Positions 1 through 7,482 of a stretch of DNA of 22,912 nt are shown here, in pieces (positions within the stretch are counted from its first letter, which is position 1; each line of letters starts with the position of its first letter). The translations under genes were made by a program, and so were the position numbers. Under the pieces are notes generated by a model. That model had not been told where the DNA came from. It did not search any database and saw only the letters and a list, made by a program, of their open reading frames with translations. This DNA is from UMGS1649 sp964481385. Its GTDB lineage: Bacteria; Bacillota; Clostridia; TANB77; CAG-465. The stretch covers positions 1-22,912 of the forward strand of contig CAYZTN010000015.1 in assembly GCA_964481385.1 (NCBI GenBank). The letters are read 5' to 3'.

Positions 1-1287
1 GTGAAGGGGTCAAAATTGATTTATAAAAGGGGTCAATTTTCACTTGACAAATACAAAAAAGAAAGGTATTTTTGGCTAGCATATGCTTTTGCTTTTTGTA
101 TTGGATATGCTGTGTATGTTGTGTCGGTTCTTAATGCTAGTTTGGTAATGTTACTTATTACAAAACAAAAACTTGTTTATAATATTGGATATATAGCATT
201 AATAACTGTAATTTCAATGTTTATAACGTATTGCGTTTTTAAGACAAAGAGACTGAAAAACGGAATTAATTTTATAAAAAGATTCAATGGGAATAGGAGT
301 ACTGTATTTGTATTAATAATTGCATTTACATTGATACTGATGTTATATGATCTTTCACAGAGAGAAGGGACTACTGAATTATTAAGAGCACTTCCTTTTA
401 TTGTTGTTTTAGTAAGTATTACTTTTTTGATAATAATATATAAGTTAATTACTAAGCATTACAAGAATAACATTAGAGATAGGAACATATCTATTCAAAA
501 AGAAGAAATAGATGCTAATGAGAAAGTGATAGAAGAATTAAAAGAACAAAACTTAAAGCTTTCTACAACTATACATAAATACAACCATAGATTGTCGTCA
601 TTGGAAAGTAGTATAAGGGAAGTCATGGATAAGAGTAATGCTGAGTTTGCAAGTGAGTTATCAATTGTATTAGAACAGACAAAGAAAGTAGCATCACAAT
701 TTGCAGAAGAAACTAAAGTTAGAGTTCATATACCTAGTACTAATGTGGTTGCTATAGATAATATGTTGGAGTATATGAAAAATGAAGCTATTAAGAGCAA
801 TATAGACTTTACGTTAAAATTAAGTGATAGTATAAAGCCCTTATTAGAGAAATATATACCAGAAGACAAGTTTGAAACTTTACTTGCTGACCATATAAAA
901 GATGCAATTATTGCAATAAATGCTAAGAATGATGGGTACAAAAGTATAATGGTTTTGATTGGTGCTGTTCAAGGAGCATATGAGTTATCCATATATGACA
1001 CTGGTGTCGAGTTTGATATTGATACGTTATTAAAGCTGGGTACAGAGCCTATAACAACGCATAAGGAGAATGGCGGAAGTGGTTTAGGTTTTATGACGAC
1101 ATTTGAAACATTAAGACTTAGCAAAGCAAGTTTAGTAATTGAAGAATATGATACAAGTGTTACAAACTACACTAAGTCTGTCACTATTAGGTTTGATGGT
1201 AAATGCGAGTACAGAATATATTCGTACAGATCAGAAGAGATTAACAAAGCGTGCAATGGAAGAAAAATAATTATTAAAAAGATATAG
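1..1287 (+). CDS. GHKL-type sensor histidine kinase (AgrC-like), possibly 5'-partial
   Basis: Likely membrane sensor kinase that signals to a response regulator outside the window. Residues about 24-52, 60-80, 101-118 and 130-152 are hydrophobic membrane segments. They are followed by a charged coiled-coil linker (155-190), then a GHKL catalytic region. The H-box is HKYNHRL (His192 the best phospho-acceptor candidate, His196 the alternative), the G1 box is YDTG (333-336 region) and the G2 box is GGSGLGF (358-364). The N-box is unusual: where AgrC-like kinases have L-x-N-A-I, this reads IKDAI, with Asp301 in place of Asn. The GTG at base 1 is simply the first codon in the window and has no visible ribosome site, so the true start may lie upstream. 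The first 40 bases contain two GGGGTCAA copies, so the extreme N-terminus is doubtful. The family assignment is firm; the stimulus and partner are unknown. Confidence 0.8.
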   Translation: MKGSKLIYKRGQFSLDKYKKERYFWLAYAFAFCIGYAVYVVSVLNASLVMLLITKQKLVYNIGYIALITVISMFITYCVFKTKRLKNGINFIKRFNGNRSTVFVLIIAFTLILMLYDLSQREGTTELLRALPFIVVLVSITFLIIIYKLITKHYKNNIRDRNISIQKEEIDANEKVIEELKEQNLKLSTTIHKYNHRLSSLESSIREVMDKSNAEFASELSIVLEQTKKVASQFAEETKVRVHIPSTNVVAIDNMLEYMKNEAIKSNIDFTLKLSDSIKPLLEKYIPEDKFETLLADHIKDAIIAINAKNDGYKSIMVLIGAVQGAYELSIYDTGVEFDIDTLLKLGTEPITTHKENGGSGLGFMTTFETLRLSKASLVIEEYDTSVTNYTKSVTIRFDGKCEYRIYSYRSEEINKACNGRKIIIKKI

Positions 1288-1320
1288 CTAAAAATGCAGA
1301 ATTAATGTCACAGTGTCAAG

Positions 1321-1402
1321 GTGTCATTTGGGACGTTTCTGTTTGACACTATTTCAAATAAATTATATAGGTAGTGTCAAACAGAAACGTCCCAAATGAC
1401 AC
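1321..1402. repeat. REP/MITE-like palindromic element, copy 1
   Basis: Perfect 31-bp inverted repeat (arms 1321-1351 and 1372-1402) around a 20-base AT-rich loop. Each arm holds GGGACGT and ends in TGTCA/TGACA motifs. Extra TGTCA and CAAGG units flank the arms from about 1307 and to about 1420. It sits between the convergent kinase and carboxypeptidase genes and could act as a two-way transcription stop. The arm sequence is of the CTGTTTGACAC subtype, unlike the three other copies in the window. Confidence 0.85.
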
Positions 1403-1425
1403 TGTGATACCTTGATGCCTTGACG

Positions 1426-2679
1426 TTAAACTAATAAATACGCGTTAAATGTGTATCTTAAATAGTCCAGTAAATTAGAACGGGGTACATCAGATAAAAC
1501 TACTGCGTTTACTTTTGTGTTTTCTGTACCGTCTGAGTTTTTAAATATTACTGTACCTACAATGTCTCCAGATTTTAGTGGTGCTTTTAGATTTTCATTT
1601 AGTACTAATTCTTGTGTGAGTTCTGAACTTGTTCCTTTTTCTAGCATTTGAGTGACTTCTGTTTCATAGCATATATCTACATTTCCTGTTATGTGTTTTG
1701 CAATTTGTACATTTTGAATTACATCTCCTGCTTTTGCGTAGGTTTTGGTTTGGTAATTGCTAAAGCCAAAGTTTAATAATTGTGTAATTTCGTTATTTCT
1801 AATATCGCTACTAGGTGCTTTTAATACTACGGCAATAAGTGACATATCATTTTTTGTTGCAGTTGCTGTTAAGTTGAAGCCAGCAGCTGAAGTGGAACCA
1901 GTTTTAAGGCCTGTAATTCCTGAATAGCTCTTAAGTAGTTTGTTTGTGTTAGATAATGTAAATGTACCACCTCGAATGCTGTCCATCCAAATAGATGTAT
2001 ATTTTAATATATTTGGGTGTTTAGTAACAAGCTCACGAGACATTATTGCGATATCTTTTGCGCACGAATAATGGTTTTCTTCGTCAATTCCGTGTGCATT
2101 CATAAAATGTGTATTTTCCATACCAAGTGATGTTGCTTTTTCATTCATCATATTAACAAAGTTTTCTTCGCTCCCTCCAAGTAGCTCGGCCATGGCAGTG
2201 CTTACGTCATTAGCAGACACTATACATATACATTTAATCGCTTCTTCAATTGTTAAAGTTTCGCCTTCTTTAAACCATATTTGTGAACCACCCATTTTGG
2301 AGGCATAAGCGGAACAAGTAACTTTATCTGTAAGAGCGAGTTTGCCACTGTCTATAGCTTCCATTATTAAAAGTAGGGTCATGACTTTAGTAACGGATGC
2401 GGGTAACAATTTCTCATTTTCGTTATTTGCATAAATTATATTTCCGGTTGATTGTTCCATTAATATTTGTGCTCCAGACGTGAAATTAAATGATGGAGTG
2501 GCAACCGTCTGAATTGATGACTCTGATGTAATATACTCAGTTGTTTCAGGTGCTGTTTCCACTACGGCAAAGGTTGGAAGCGACGCTGCAAGGAGCAGGC
2601 TAAATAATGGCATTAATGTAAATGAAATTAGTAGAGTGCAAGCCAGAATTTTAAGTAATAGTGAACTGATTTTGTACAT
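1426..2679 (-). CDS. Serine-type D-Ala-D-Ala carboxypeptidase (S11 family, DacF-like)
   Basis: Low-molecular-weight penicillin-binding protein that removes the terminal D-Ala from peptidoglycan stem peptides outside the membrane. All three active-site motifs are present: SVTK (Ser95, Lys98), SAN (155-157) and KTG (259-261, in the context LKTGSTSAAG). The N-terminus is a long hydrophobic signal segment (about 8-38). A Thr/Ser/Glu-rich linker (39-65) precedes the transpeptidase-fold domain, and the C-terminal ~110 residues fit the PBP5 C-terminal beta domain. The length of 417 aa is normal. The ATG at 2679 has GGAGGG about 8 bases upstream. The C-terminus (residues 403-417) is mildly hydrophobic and amphipathic, as in membrane-tethered members. 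It is divergent from the pilus operon and convergent with the kinase gene. Which DacF/DacA paralog it is cannot be decided. Confidence 0.93.
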   Translation of the reverse strand: MYKISSLLLKILACTLLISFTLMPLFSLLLAASLPTFAVVETAPETTEYITSESSIQTVATPSFNFTSGAQILMEQSTGNIIYANNENEKLLPASVTKVMTLLLIMEAIDSGKLALTDKVTCSAYASKMGGSQIWFKEGETLTIEEAIKCICIVSANDVSTAMAELLGGSEENFVNMMNEKATSLGMENTHFMNAHGIDEENHYSCAKDIAIMSRELVTKHPNILKYTSIWMDSIRGGTFTLSNTNKLLKSYSGITGLKTGSTSAAGFNLTATATKNDMSLIAVVLKAPSSDIRNNEITQLLNFGFSNYQTKTYAKAGDVIQNVQIAKHITGNVDICYETEVTQMLEKGTSSELTQELVLNENLKAPLKSGDIVGTVIFKNSDGTENTKVNAVVLSDVPRSNLLDYLRYTFNAYLLV

Positions 2680-2782
2680 AAATTATCCCTCCATGAATTT
2701 ATATATATTACAATATATTGCTAAAATAAATAATATATGTATATAACTAAAGAAGTTGTTATAAAGCCTAATGCAAACAATG

Positions 2783-2810
2783 TTACAATAATATTACAAA
2801 CAAATTACAA
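2783..2810. promoter_or_regulatory. Three phased TTACAA boxes in the divergent promoter region
   Basis: TTACAA occurs at 2783, 2794 and 2805, exactly 11 bp apart, with a weaker ATGCAAAC about 12 bp before the first. One box per helical turn puts the copies on the same DNA face. The array lies 46-73 bp upstream of the -35 of the pilus operon and about 104 bp upstream of the carboxypeptidase start. That geometry would suit an activator or repressor binding as tandem direct repeats. The protein that would bind is unknown. Confidence 0.4.
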
Positions 2811-2855
2811 ACATTTATCATTTTGTTAAGCGATATAAAAATAATAGATTTACTC

Positions 2856-2884
2856 TTGATTTTAAATTCCTTTTGATATATTAT
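2856..2884 (+). promoter_or_regulatory. Sigma-A type promoter of the pilus operon
   Basis: -35 TTGATT (2856-2861), a 17-bp spacer and -10 TATTAT (2879-2884), followed by the AGG ribosome site and ATG of the first operon gene 26 bp downstream. It is the only well-spaced promoter seen on this strand in the divergent region. Confidence 0.65.
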
Positions 2885-2910
2885 TTAGTAAATATTTTGG
2901 AGGTTTACAT

Positions 2911-4008
2911 ATGATAGGAATGAACCAAATAAAGAAAAGATTACTTTATGGAATTTTAATAGGTTTAAGTATTGGTATAATAGCAGTTGTTGTTATAGTT
3001 ATAATAACAAACAATACTATAAAAAGTTATGAGGAAGGAACAAATAAGAACTTTTTAGATAATTTTACAGGGTTTGTAGCAACATTTAATAGGGATGTGT
3101 TACAGGGAGAGACTATTACGTCAGATATGATAACTATGGCAAGAGTGCACGTAACTACAATTCCAATAGGTGCTGCAAGTGAGGCAAGTCTTGTTGGAAA
3201 AATTGCAAAATATAATATTCCAAAGAATGTTACTGTAGTAAATAGTATGGTTGCAGATTCTATACTTACTCAGGATGTTAGAACACAACAAATAACAGCA
3301 GTGTTGTTGCCTGCTAAGCTTACTGTTGGGGAATATGTGGATATACGTCTACAAGTACCAAGTGGAGTAGAGTATATTGTATTAGCTCAAAAGCAGGTAC
3401 TAGACATATCTGGAACTACTATTTGGATGAATTTGTCTGAAGACGAATTGCTACTTCTAAACAGTGCAATAGTTGATTCATATATGACGCAAGGTTCAAA
3501 ACTATATGCTGTAGAGTATGCCGATCCAGATACACAAATAAGTACAGACGCTGTGGCTCAAGAACAAGCCAGAAAATACATAGAAGATAAGATAACTAAT
3601 GAGATAGATACTAGATATTCAGCAGAAGAAATAACTACAACAAGGATAAATGAAGATGGAGAAGAGGTAACAGAGACAGAATTACCAGTTGCTACAATAC
3701 CTTCATCAGATTTAGTTGATTTAGTTTCTACATATGCAGTTGAGTATAGATATTTTGTAGAAGCTTATAATAAAATTGAAAGTACATATCAGCCAAATAC
3801 TACTGTAAGCGCTGCTATGCAGGCAAATAAATATGTTGTAGAACAAGCAAAAGATCGTTTAAGTACAGAAGCAAGAATTGCTATGGAAGCAAGTCTTGAA
3901 GCGTTCGAAAATGAATATACAGATGATTATCAATCAATAGTTTCAGGAATAACTGGTTCAATATCTACACAACAAAGTTTAAGAAATCAAGTTTTAGCTA
4001 ACCAGTAG
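2911..4008 (+). CDS. CpaB-like pilus assembly protein with SAF domain
   Basis: First gene of the Tad-like operon. Residues about 9-34 form a single membrane anchor. The next ~80 residues resemble the SAF/CpaB fold: a segment with D-V-L-x-G-E-x-I-T-x-D-M-I, then I-P-K-N-V and an M-V-A-D region. The part to about residue 205 follows the RcpC/CpaB pattern (P-A-K-L-x-V-G-E-Y-V-D-I-R). In Tad systems CpaB is a periplasmic partner of the secretin. A monoderm has no secretin, so here it probably acts in the wall space. The C-terminal ~150 residues are acidic, Gln/Glu-rich and predicted helical, and are not recognised. Start ATG 2911 has TTTGGAGG 8 bases upstream. The next gene starts 26 bases after the stop behind its own AGGAGG. 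Confidence 0.75.
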   Translation: MIGMNQIKKRLLYGILIGLSIGIIAVVVIVIITNNTIKSYEEGTNKNFLDNFTGFVATFNRDVLQGETITSDMITMARVHVTTIPIGAASEASLVGKIAKYNIPKNVTVVNSMVADSILTQDVRTQQITAVLLPAKLTVGEYVDIRLQVPSGVEYIVLAQKQVLDISGTTIWMNLSEDELLLLNSAIVDSYMTQGSKLYAVEYADPDTQISTDAVAQEQARKYIEDKITNEIDTRYSAEEITTTRINEDGEEVTETELPVATIPSSDLVDLVSTYAVEYRYFVEAYNKIESTYQPNTTVSAAMQANKYVVEQAKDRLSTEARIAMEASLEAFENEYTDDYQSIVSGITGSISTQQSLRNQVLANQ

Positions 4009-4034
4009 TTCGTTGATTTAATTTAGGAGGAAAC

Positions 4035-4760
4035 ATGCAAAAAATTATAGGGTTTATTGGGTATGTTAATAAATCTGAGTTTATAATAAACCTGTCAAAA
4101 GTATTGAAGATAATGAATAAAAAAGTATTAGTAGTAGATGGTACACTTGAAAAAAGGATAAAGTATACCATTCCTACTTTCGATGTAGCTCAAGATGAAT
4201 CAATCGTAAATTTTGATGGAACAGATTTTGCAGTTGGCTTTAAAAGTTTAGAAGAAATTAAGGAATATCTTTGCAAAAAAACTTCGGTTGCTGATGACTA
4301 TGATTATATAATATTGGATATAGACAACGCTGAAAGCTATGAGAATTTTAAGGATCAAAGCATTTCTAAATATTTCTTTTTCATAGAGCATACCACAGCT
4401 TCTTTAATTAGGAACGAAGAGTTACTAAGAAGCATTACTGAAGGTAGAGATTTTGAAGATAAGATTGAAATGACAAAAATTGTATTTAAGTATTATATAT
4501 CACGTGCATCGCAGAAATATTTTGAAGCTAGACTTATGGATATGAATGTTAAATGGATAGATGTTGAATATGAACTACCGTACATGGATCAAGATAAAAT
4601 TGCAGATTTAGAATCTGAGCTTAGTGGCTATGTAGATATTTCTAGACATACAAGACAATATGCAGCACTTGTTACTGATGTTGCGTCTGATATCTTGGGC
4701 GGAGTTACAGCAGGTGAGATAAGAAAAATGGTTAAGAATTATTCGAGGGGGAGATTTTAA
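4035..4760 (+). CDS. Degenerate CpaE/ParA-like protein (first of two)
   Basis: The overall pattern follows the MinD/ParA fold of CpaE and TadZ, which place Tad machinery in the cell. There is a beta strand IIGFIGY at the N-terminus where the deviant Walker A loop (KGGxGKT) should follow, then the helix INLSKVLKI, a strand VLVVDG, and a Walker B-like strand YDYIILDID (about 94-102). The P-loop itself is gone, reading GYVNKSEF with no GGxGK, so ATP binding is unlikely. It may serve as a scaffold or regulatory partner. ATG 4035 follows AGGAGG at a good distance. Its stop overlaps the next start by one base (4760), indicating tight translational coupling with the second ParA-like gene. Confidence 0.6.
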   Translation: MQKIIGFIGYVNKSEFIINLSKVLKIMNKKVLVVDGTLEKRIKYTIPTFDVAQDESIVNFDGTDFAVGFKSLEEIKEYLCKKTSVADDYDYIILDIDNAESYENFKDQSISKYFFFIEHTTASLIRNEELLRSITEGRDFEDKIEMTKIVFKYYISRASQKYFEARLMDMNVKWIDVEYELPYMDQDKIADLESELSGYVDISRHTRQYAALVTDVASDILGGVTAGEIRKMVKNYSRGRF

Positions 4761-5569
4761 TGCCAAAAATAGTTTTTTGGAGTCCTGAAGCTGTAGAAAC
4801 TGGACAGACTCATGCGGCTATTGCAATTTCTACATTAATGGCAATGGAAGAAGATTATTCAAATATATTGATACCAGGTCAGTGGCAAGCAAAAAAAACA
4901 GGAGCTGCATTTGAAAACTATAATTTGTTAATATCAAAAGGTGTGTTTTCAAACTCTAGTATAGGACTTACAGCACTTGCGCGTCTTGTGTCAAGTAACA
5001 AAATAACACCAGAGGCAATTAGAAATTATTCAAAACCAATATTAAAGCAAAGGTTAGATATAATTTATGGAACAAATGTAAATAGTAGGGAACAGTTTGA
5101 TTTACTTATTTCAAATTTTCCTTCAATAGTTCAAAAGGCATCAGAGGCGTATGATATTGTTTGGGTAGATCTCCCAAAGACATCAGGAAGAGAGTATATA
5201 AAAGAGACACTAAGTAAAGCGGATTTAGTTATTTGTACATTTAATCAAGAAGTAACTTTACTTAATGATTATTTAAGGACCTTAGAAAATAACGAAGTTT
5301 TGAAAGATAAGAAAAAAATAATTTTAATGTGTAATTATGAAGAGAAATCTAAATACAATATTCCTAATATTCGTAGAGAGTATGGAATAAAGGAACAAGT
5401 TTTTTGCATACCACATAATTTTGTATTTGCCGATGCTTGTAATGATGGAAATGTTGTAGAAGGTTTCTTCTATAAAAATATATCTGCGGATACGAATGAT
5501 TATAACGGGTATTTTATCTCAGAAACAAGAAAAGTAGTAAAAAAAATATTAGATTTAGTAAGAATTTAA
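4760..5569 (+). CDS. Degenerate CpaE/ParA-like protein (second of two)
   Basis: 269-residue protein with a ParA/MinD-type layout. The N-terminal strand IVFWSPEA leads into E-T-G-Q-T-H-A-A, which lines up with the deviant Walker A G-x-G-K-T but has Gln in place of the invariant Lys and lacks the first glycines. The strand YDIVWVDLP (about 132-140) stands at Walker B, and ADLVICTFNQE resembles the following ParA strand. Nucleotide hydrolysis is therefore doubtful. It starts one base inside the preceding stop codon with GAGGGGGA as ribosome site, so the two products probably pair as a heterodimer in the base of the pilus machine. Tad CpaE/TadZ is the nearest family by context; similarity is low. 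Confidence 0.55.
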   Translation: MPKIVFWSPEAVETGQTHAAIAISTLMAMEEDYSNILIPGQWQAKKTGAAFENYNLLISKGVFSNSSIGLTALARLVSSNKITPEAIRNYSKPILKQRLDIIYGTNVNSREQFDLLISNFPSIVQKASEAYDIVWVDLPKTSGREYIKETLSKADLVICTFNQEVTLLNDYLRTLENNEVLKDKKKIILMCNYEEKSKYNIPNIRREYGIKEQVFCIPHNFVFADACNDGNVVEGFFYKNISADTNDYNGYFISETRKVVKKILDLVRI

Positions 5570-5585
5570 ACGGGAGGTGCAAAGC

Positions 5586-7475
5586 GTGTCATTCACATTT
5601 ATAGTTAATTTTATACTAATAGTGTTGGTATTAGCTCTAGTTATAGTTATAATATATAACATTGCAAAGAATAAGAAGAATGTAGAAACGGTAAGTGAAG
5701 TAGAGCGTGAAAGACAAAAATATAGTGTAAAAGGCATGATAGATTATATTAAAAATGAATTTGATGAAATTACGAGAATGAATCTTTACGACTTAGCACT
5801 ATCTGAAGAGGAATTTGAAAGAAGAAAAAATACTAAGTACGAATTAAAAAAAGCATTAAAAGGTGCAGGCTATGCCGCTCAAAATGATAAAAAATATGTT
5901 AAAACGCTTATGTTTGATTTACTTCGTAACCAATATAAAGTTACAGAAAGAAATATAAACTATGCTATACCTTTTGATAATTCAGAACGTCTTACGTCTC
6001 AAGATAGATTTGATATATTACTTCATATATACAAAAAACAGTTTAAAAAGAATGCTTTGTCTGAGTTTATTACAAAGTATGGGTTGGACAATCCAAAACT
6101 TGACGAAAACGGCGTACCATCATATAGGATTACTCCTGAAGAGATAGACGATATATTTGAAAAGGAAAATGTATTAGCAACAATCGACTTTGAAGATAAA
6201 TTAGAGATTGTAGTACAACGTGTATATCAACATTACAAAGGTTTTAGCGTAATAGACGATATTCGTGACCAAAACATAGATGGTGTATCTGGTGGTGTAT
6301 CTGGTATTCCTCCATCATTCTTGGATCAAGTTGGTGATATGGAAGATTATCTTGACCAAACTGGAAAAATAACAATACCAATGTCGTACGACTCCGTATG
6401 GATATTCTATAAAGGTAAATCAATGTATTTAGAATTTTTATCTTTTGGAAGTGAATCAGAGTTGAGACGTGTATGTCAAAACATATATAAATACAACAAT
6501 CCGGGACAACTTTCTGAATCAGTTGGTTTCAAAATTAACGAAATGAAAGATGGTTCGCGTATAGTTGTACTGCGTCCAAACTTTGCAGAATCATGGGCAT
6601 TCTTCGTAAGAAAGTTTGCTCCACCAACTTTAATTGATGCAAATCAATTATTAATACATAAGAATAAGGAAAATGTGGTAGAATTACTTAAATTCTTAAT
6701 AAGAGGAGCGAGAGTTACTGCAATTACTGGTGAGCAAGGTTGTGGTAAAACGACATTACTTATGGCTATAATGAAATTCTTGTATCCAACAATTACGATG
6801 CGTGTACAGGAAACTGCATTCGAACTTCATTTAAGAAAAATATATCCTAAAAGCAATATTTTGTCTTTAAGAGAAACTGAGACAATAACTGGACAGATGG
6901 GTCTAGATGTTCAGAAAAAGACAGATGGTGGTGTAAATATCCTAGGAGAGGTTGCAACTGATCCCGTTGCTGCTTGGATGATACAAATGGCACAGGTTGC
7001 GTCTAAGTTCACGCTATTTACGCACCATGCTAAGACATTTCCGAACTTAATAACTTCGCTTAGAAACTCACTATTAAAAATAGGTATGTTTAATAATGAA
7101 GATGTAGCTGAGGTTCAAGTTGTAAATGTTATAAACTTTGATGTGCATTTGAAAAAAGGCGTAGATGGAACGCGTTTTATTGAACGTATTACAGAGTGTG
7201 TGCCAAAAGAAAAAGAGTTCCATTATACAAACGACTATAGAAATAAGAAGAATTTTGAAGATAAAATGGATATATTTATGGACAATGCTACTGAATATTT
7301 TAGACACTTAACTCAAACTTCAAACTATGAGTATAGAAATATAGTAGAATTTAAAAACGGAGAATATATTTTTGCTAATTCTATCTCCGAAGCAAACGTA
7401 GAAGCAATGCGTGAAAACATGGCTGAAGAAGATATCAAAGCATTTGATAAATTCTTAGATACGGCGTGGAGGTGA
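5586..7475 (+). CDS. CpaF/TadA-like secretion ATPase of the pilus machine
   Basis: Type II/IV secretion ATPase (VirB11/PilT superfamily) that would power pilus assembly. An N-terminal membrane helix (residues about 3-25) is unusual for CpaF. A basic/acidic helical region follows, then the N-terminal domain (about 150-370). The RecA-like core has Walker A GEQGCGKTT (382-390), a region E-T-A-F-E-L (Asp-box position), a Walker B-like strand VNILGEVATD (Glu455 catalytic candidate) and a His-box FTHHAKT. At about 629 aa it is longer than the usual 400-500 aa CpaF, mostly at the N-terminus. GTG 5586 was chosen because GGGAGG ends 8 bases before it. The earlier in-frame GTG at 5577 overlaps that ribosome site. 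The stop sits 7 bases before the TadBC start. Confidence 0.85.
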   Translation: MSFTFIVNFILIVLVLALVIVIIYNIAKNKKNVETVSEVERERQKYSVKGMIDYIKNEFDEITRMNLYDLALSEEEFERRKNTKYELKKALKGAGYAAQNDKKYVKTLMFDLLRNQYKVTERNINYAIPFDNSERLTSQDRFDILLHIYKKQFKKNALSEFITKYGLDNPKLDENGVPSYRITPEEIDDIFEKENVLATIDFEDKLEIVVQRVYQHYKGFSVIDDIRDQNIDGVSGGVSGIPPSFLDQVGDMEDYLDQTGKITIPMSYDSVWIFYKGKSMYLEFLSFGSESELRRVCQNIYKYNNPGQLSESVGFKINEMKDGSRIVVLRPNFAESWAFFVRKFAPPTLIDANQLLIHKNKENVVELLKFLIRGARVTAITGEQGCGKTTLLMAIMKFLYPTITMRVQETAFELHLRKIYPKSNILSLRETETITGQMGLDVQKKTDGGVNILGEVATDPVAAWMIQMAQVASKFTLFTHHAKTFPNLITSLRNSLLKIGMFNNEDVAEVQVVNVINFDVHLKKGVDGTRFIERITECVPKEKEFHYTNDYRNKKNFEDKMDIFMDNATEYFRHLTQTSNYEYRNIVEFKNGEYIFANSISEANVEAMRENMAEEDIKAFDKFLDTAWR

Positions 7476-7482
7476 GTTATAA

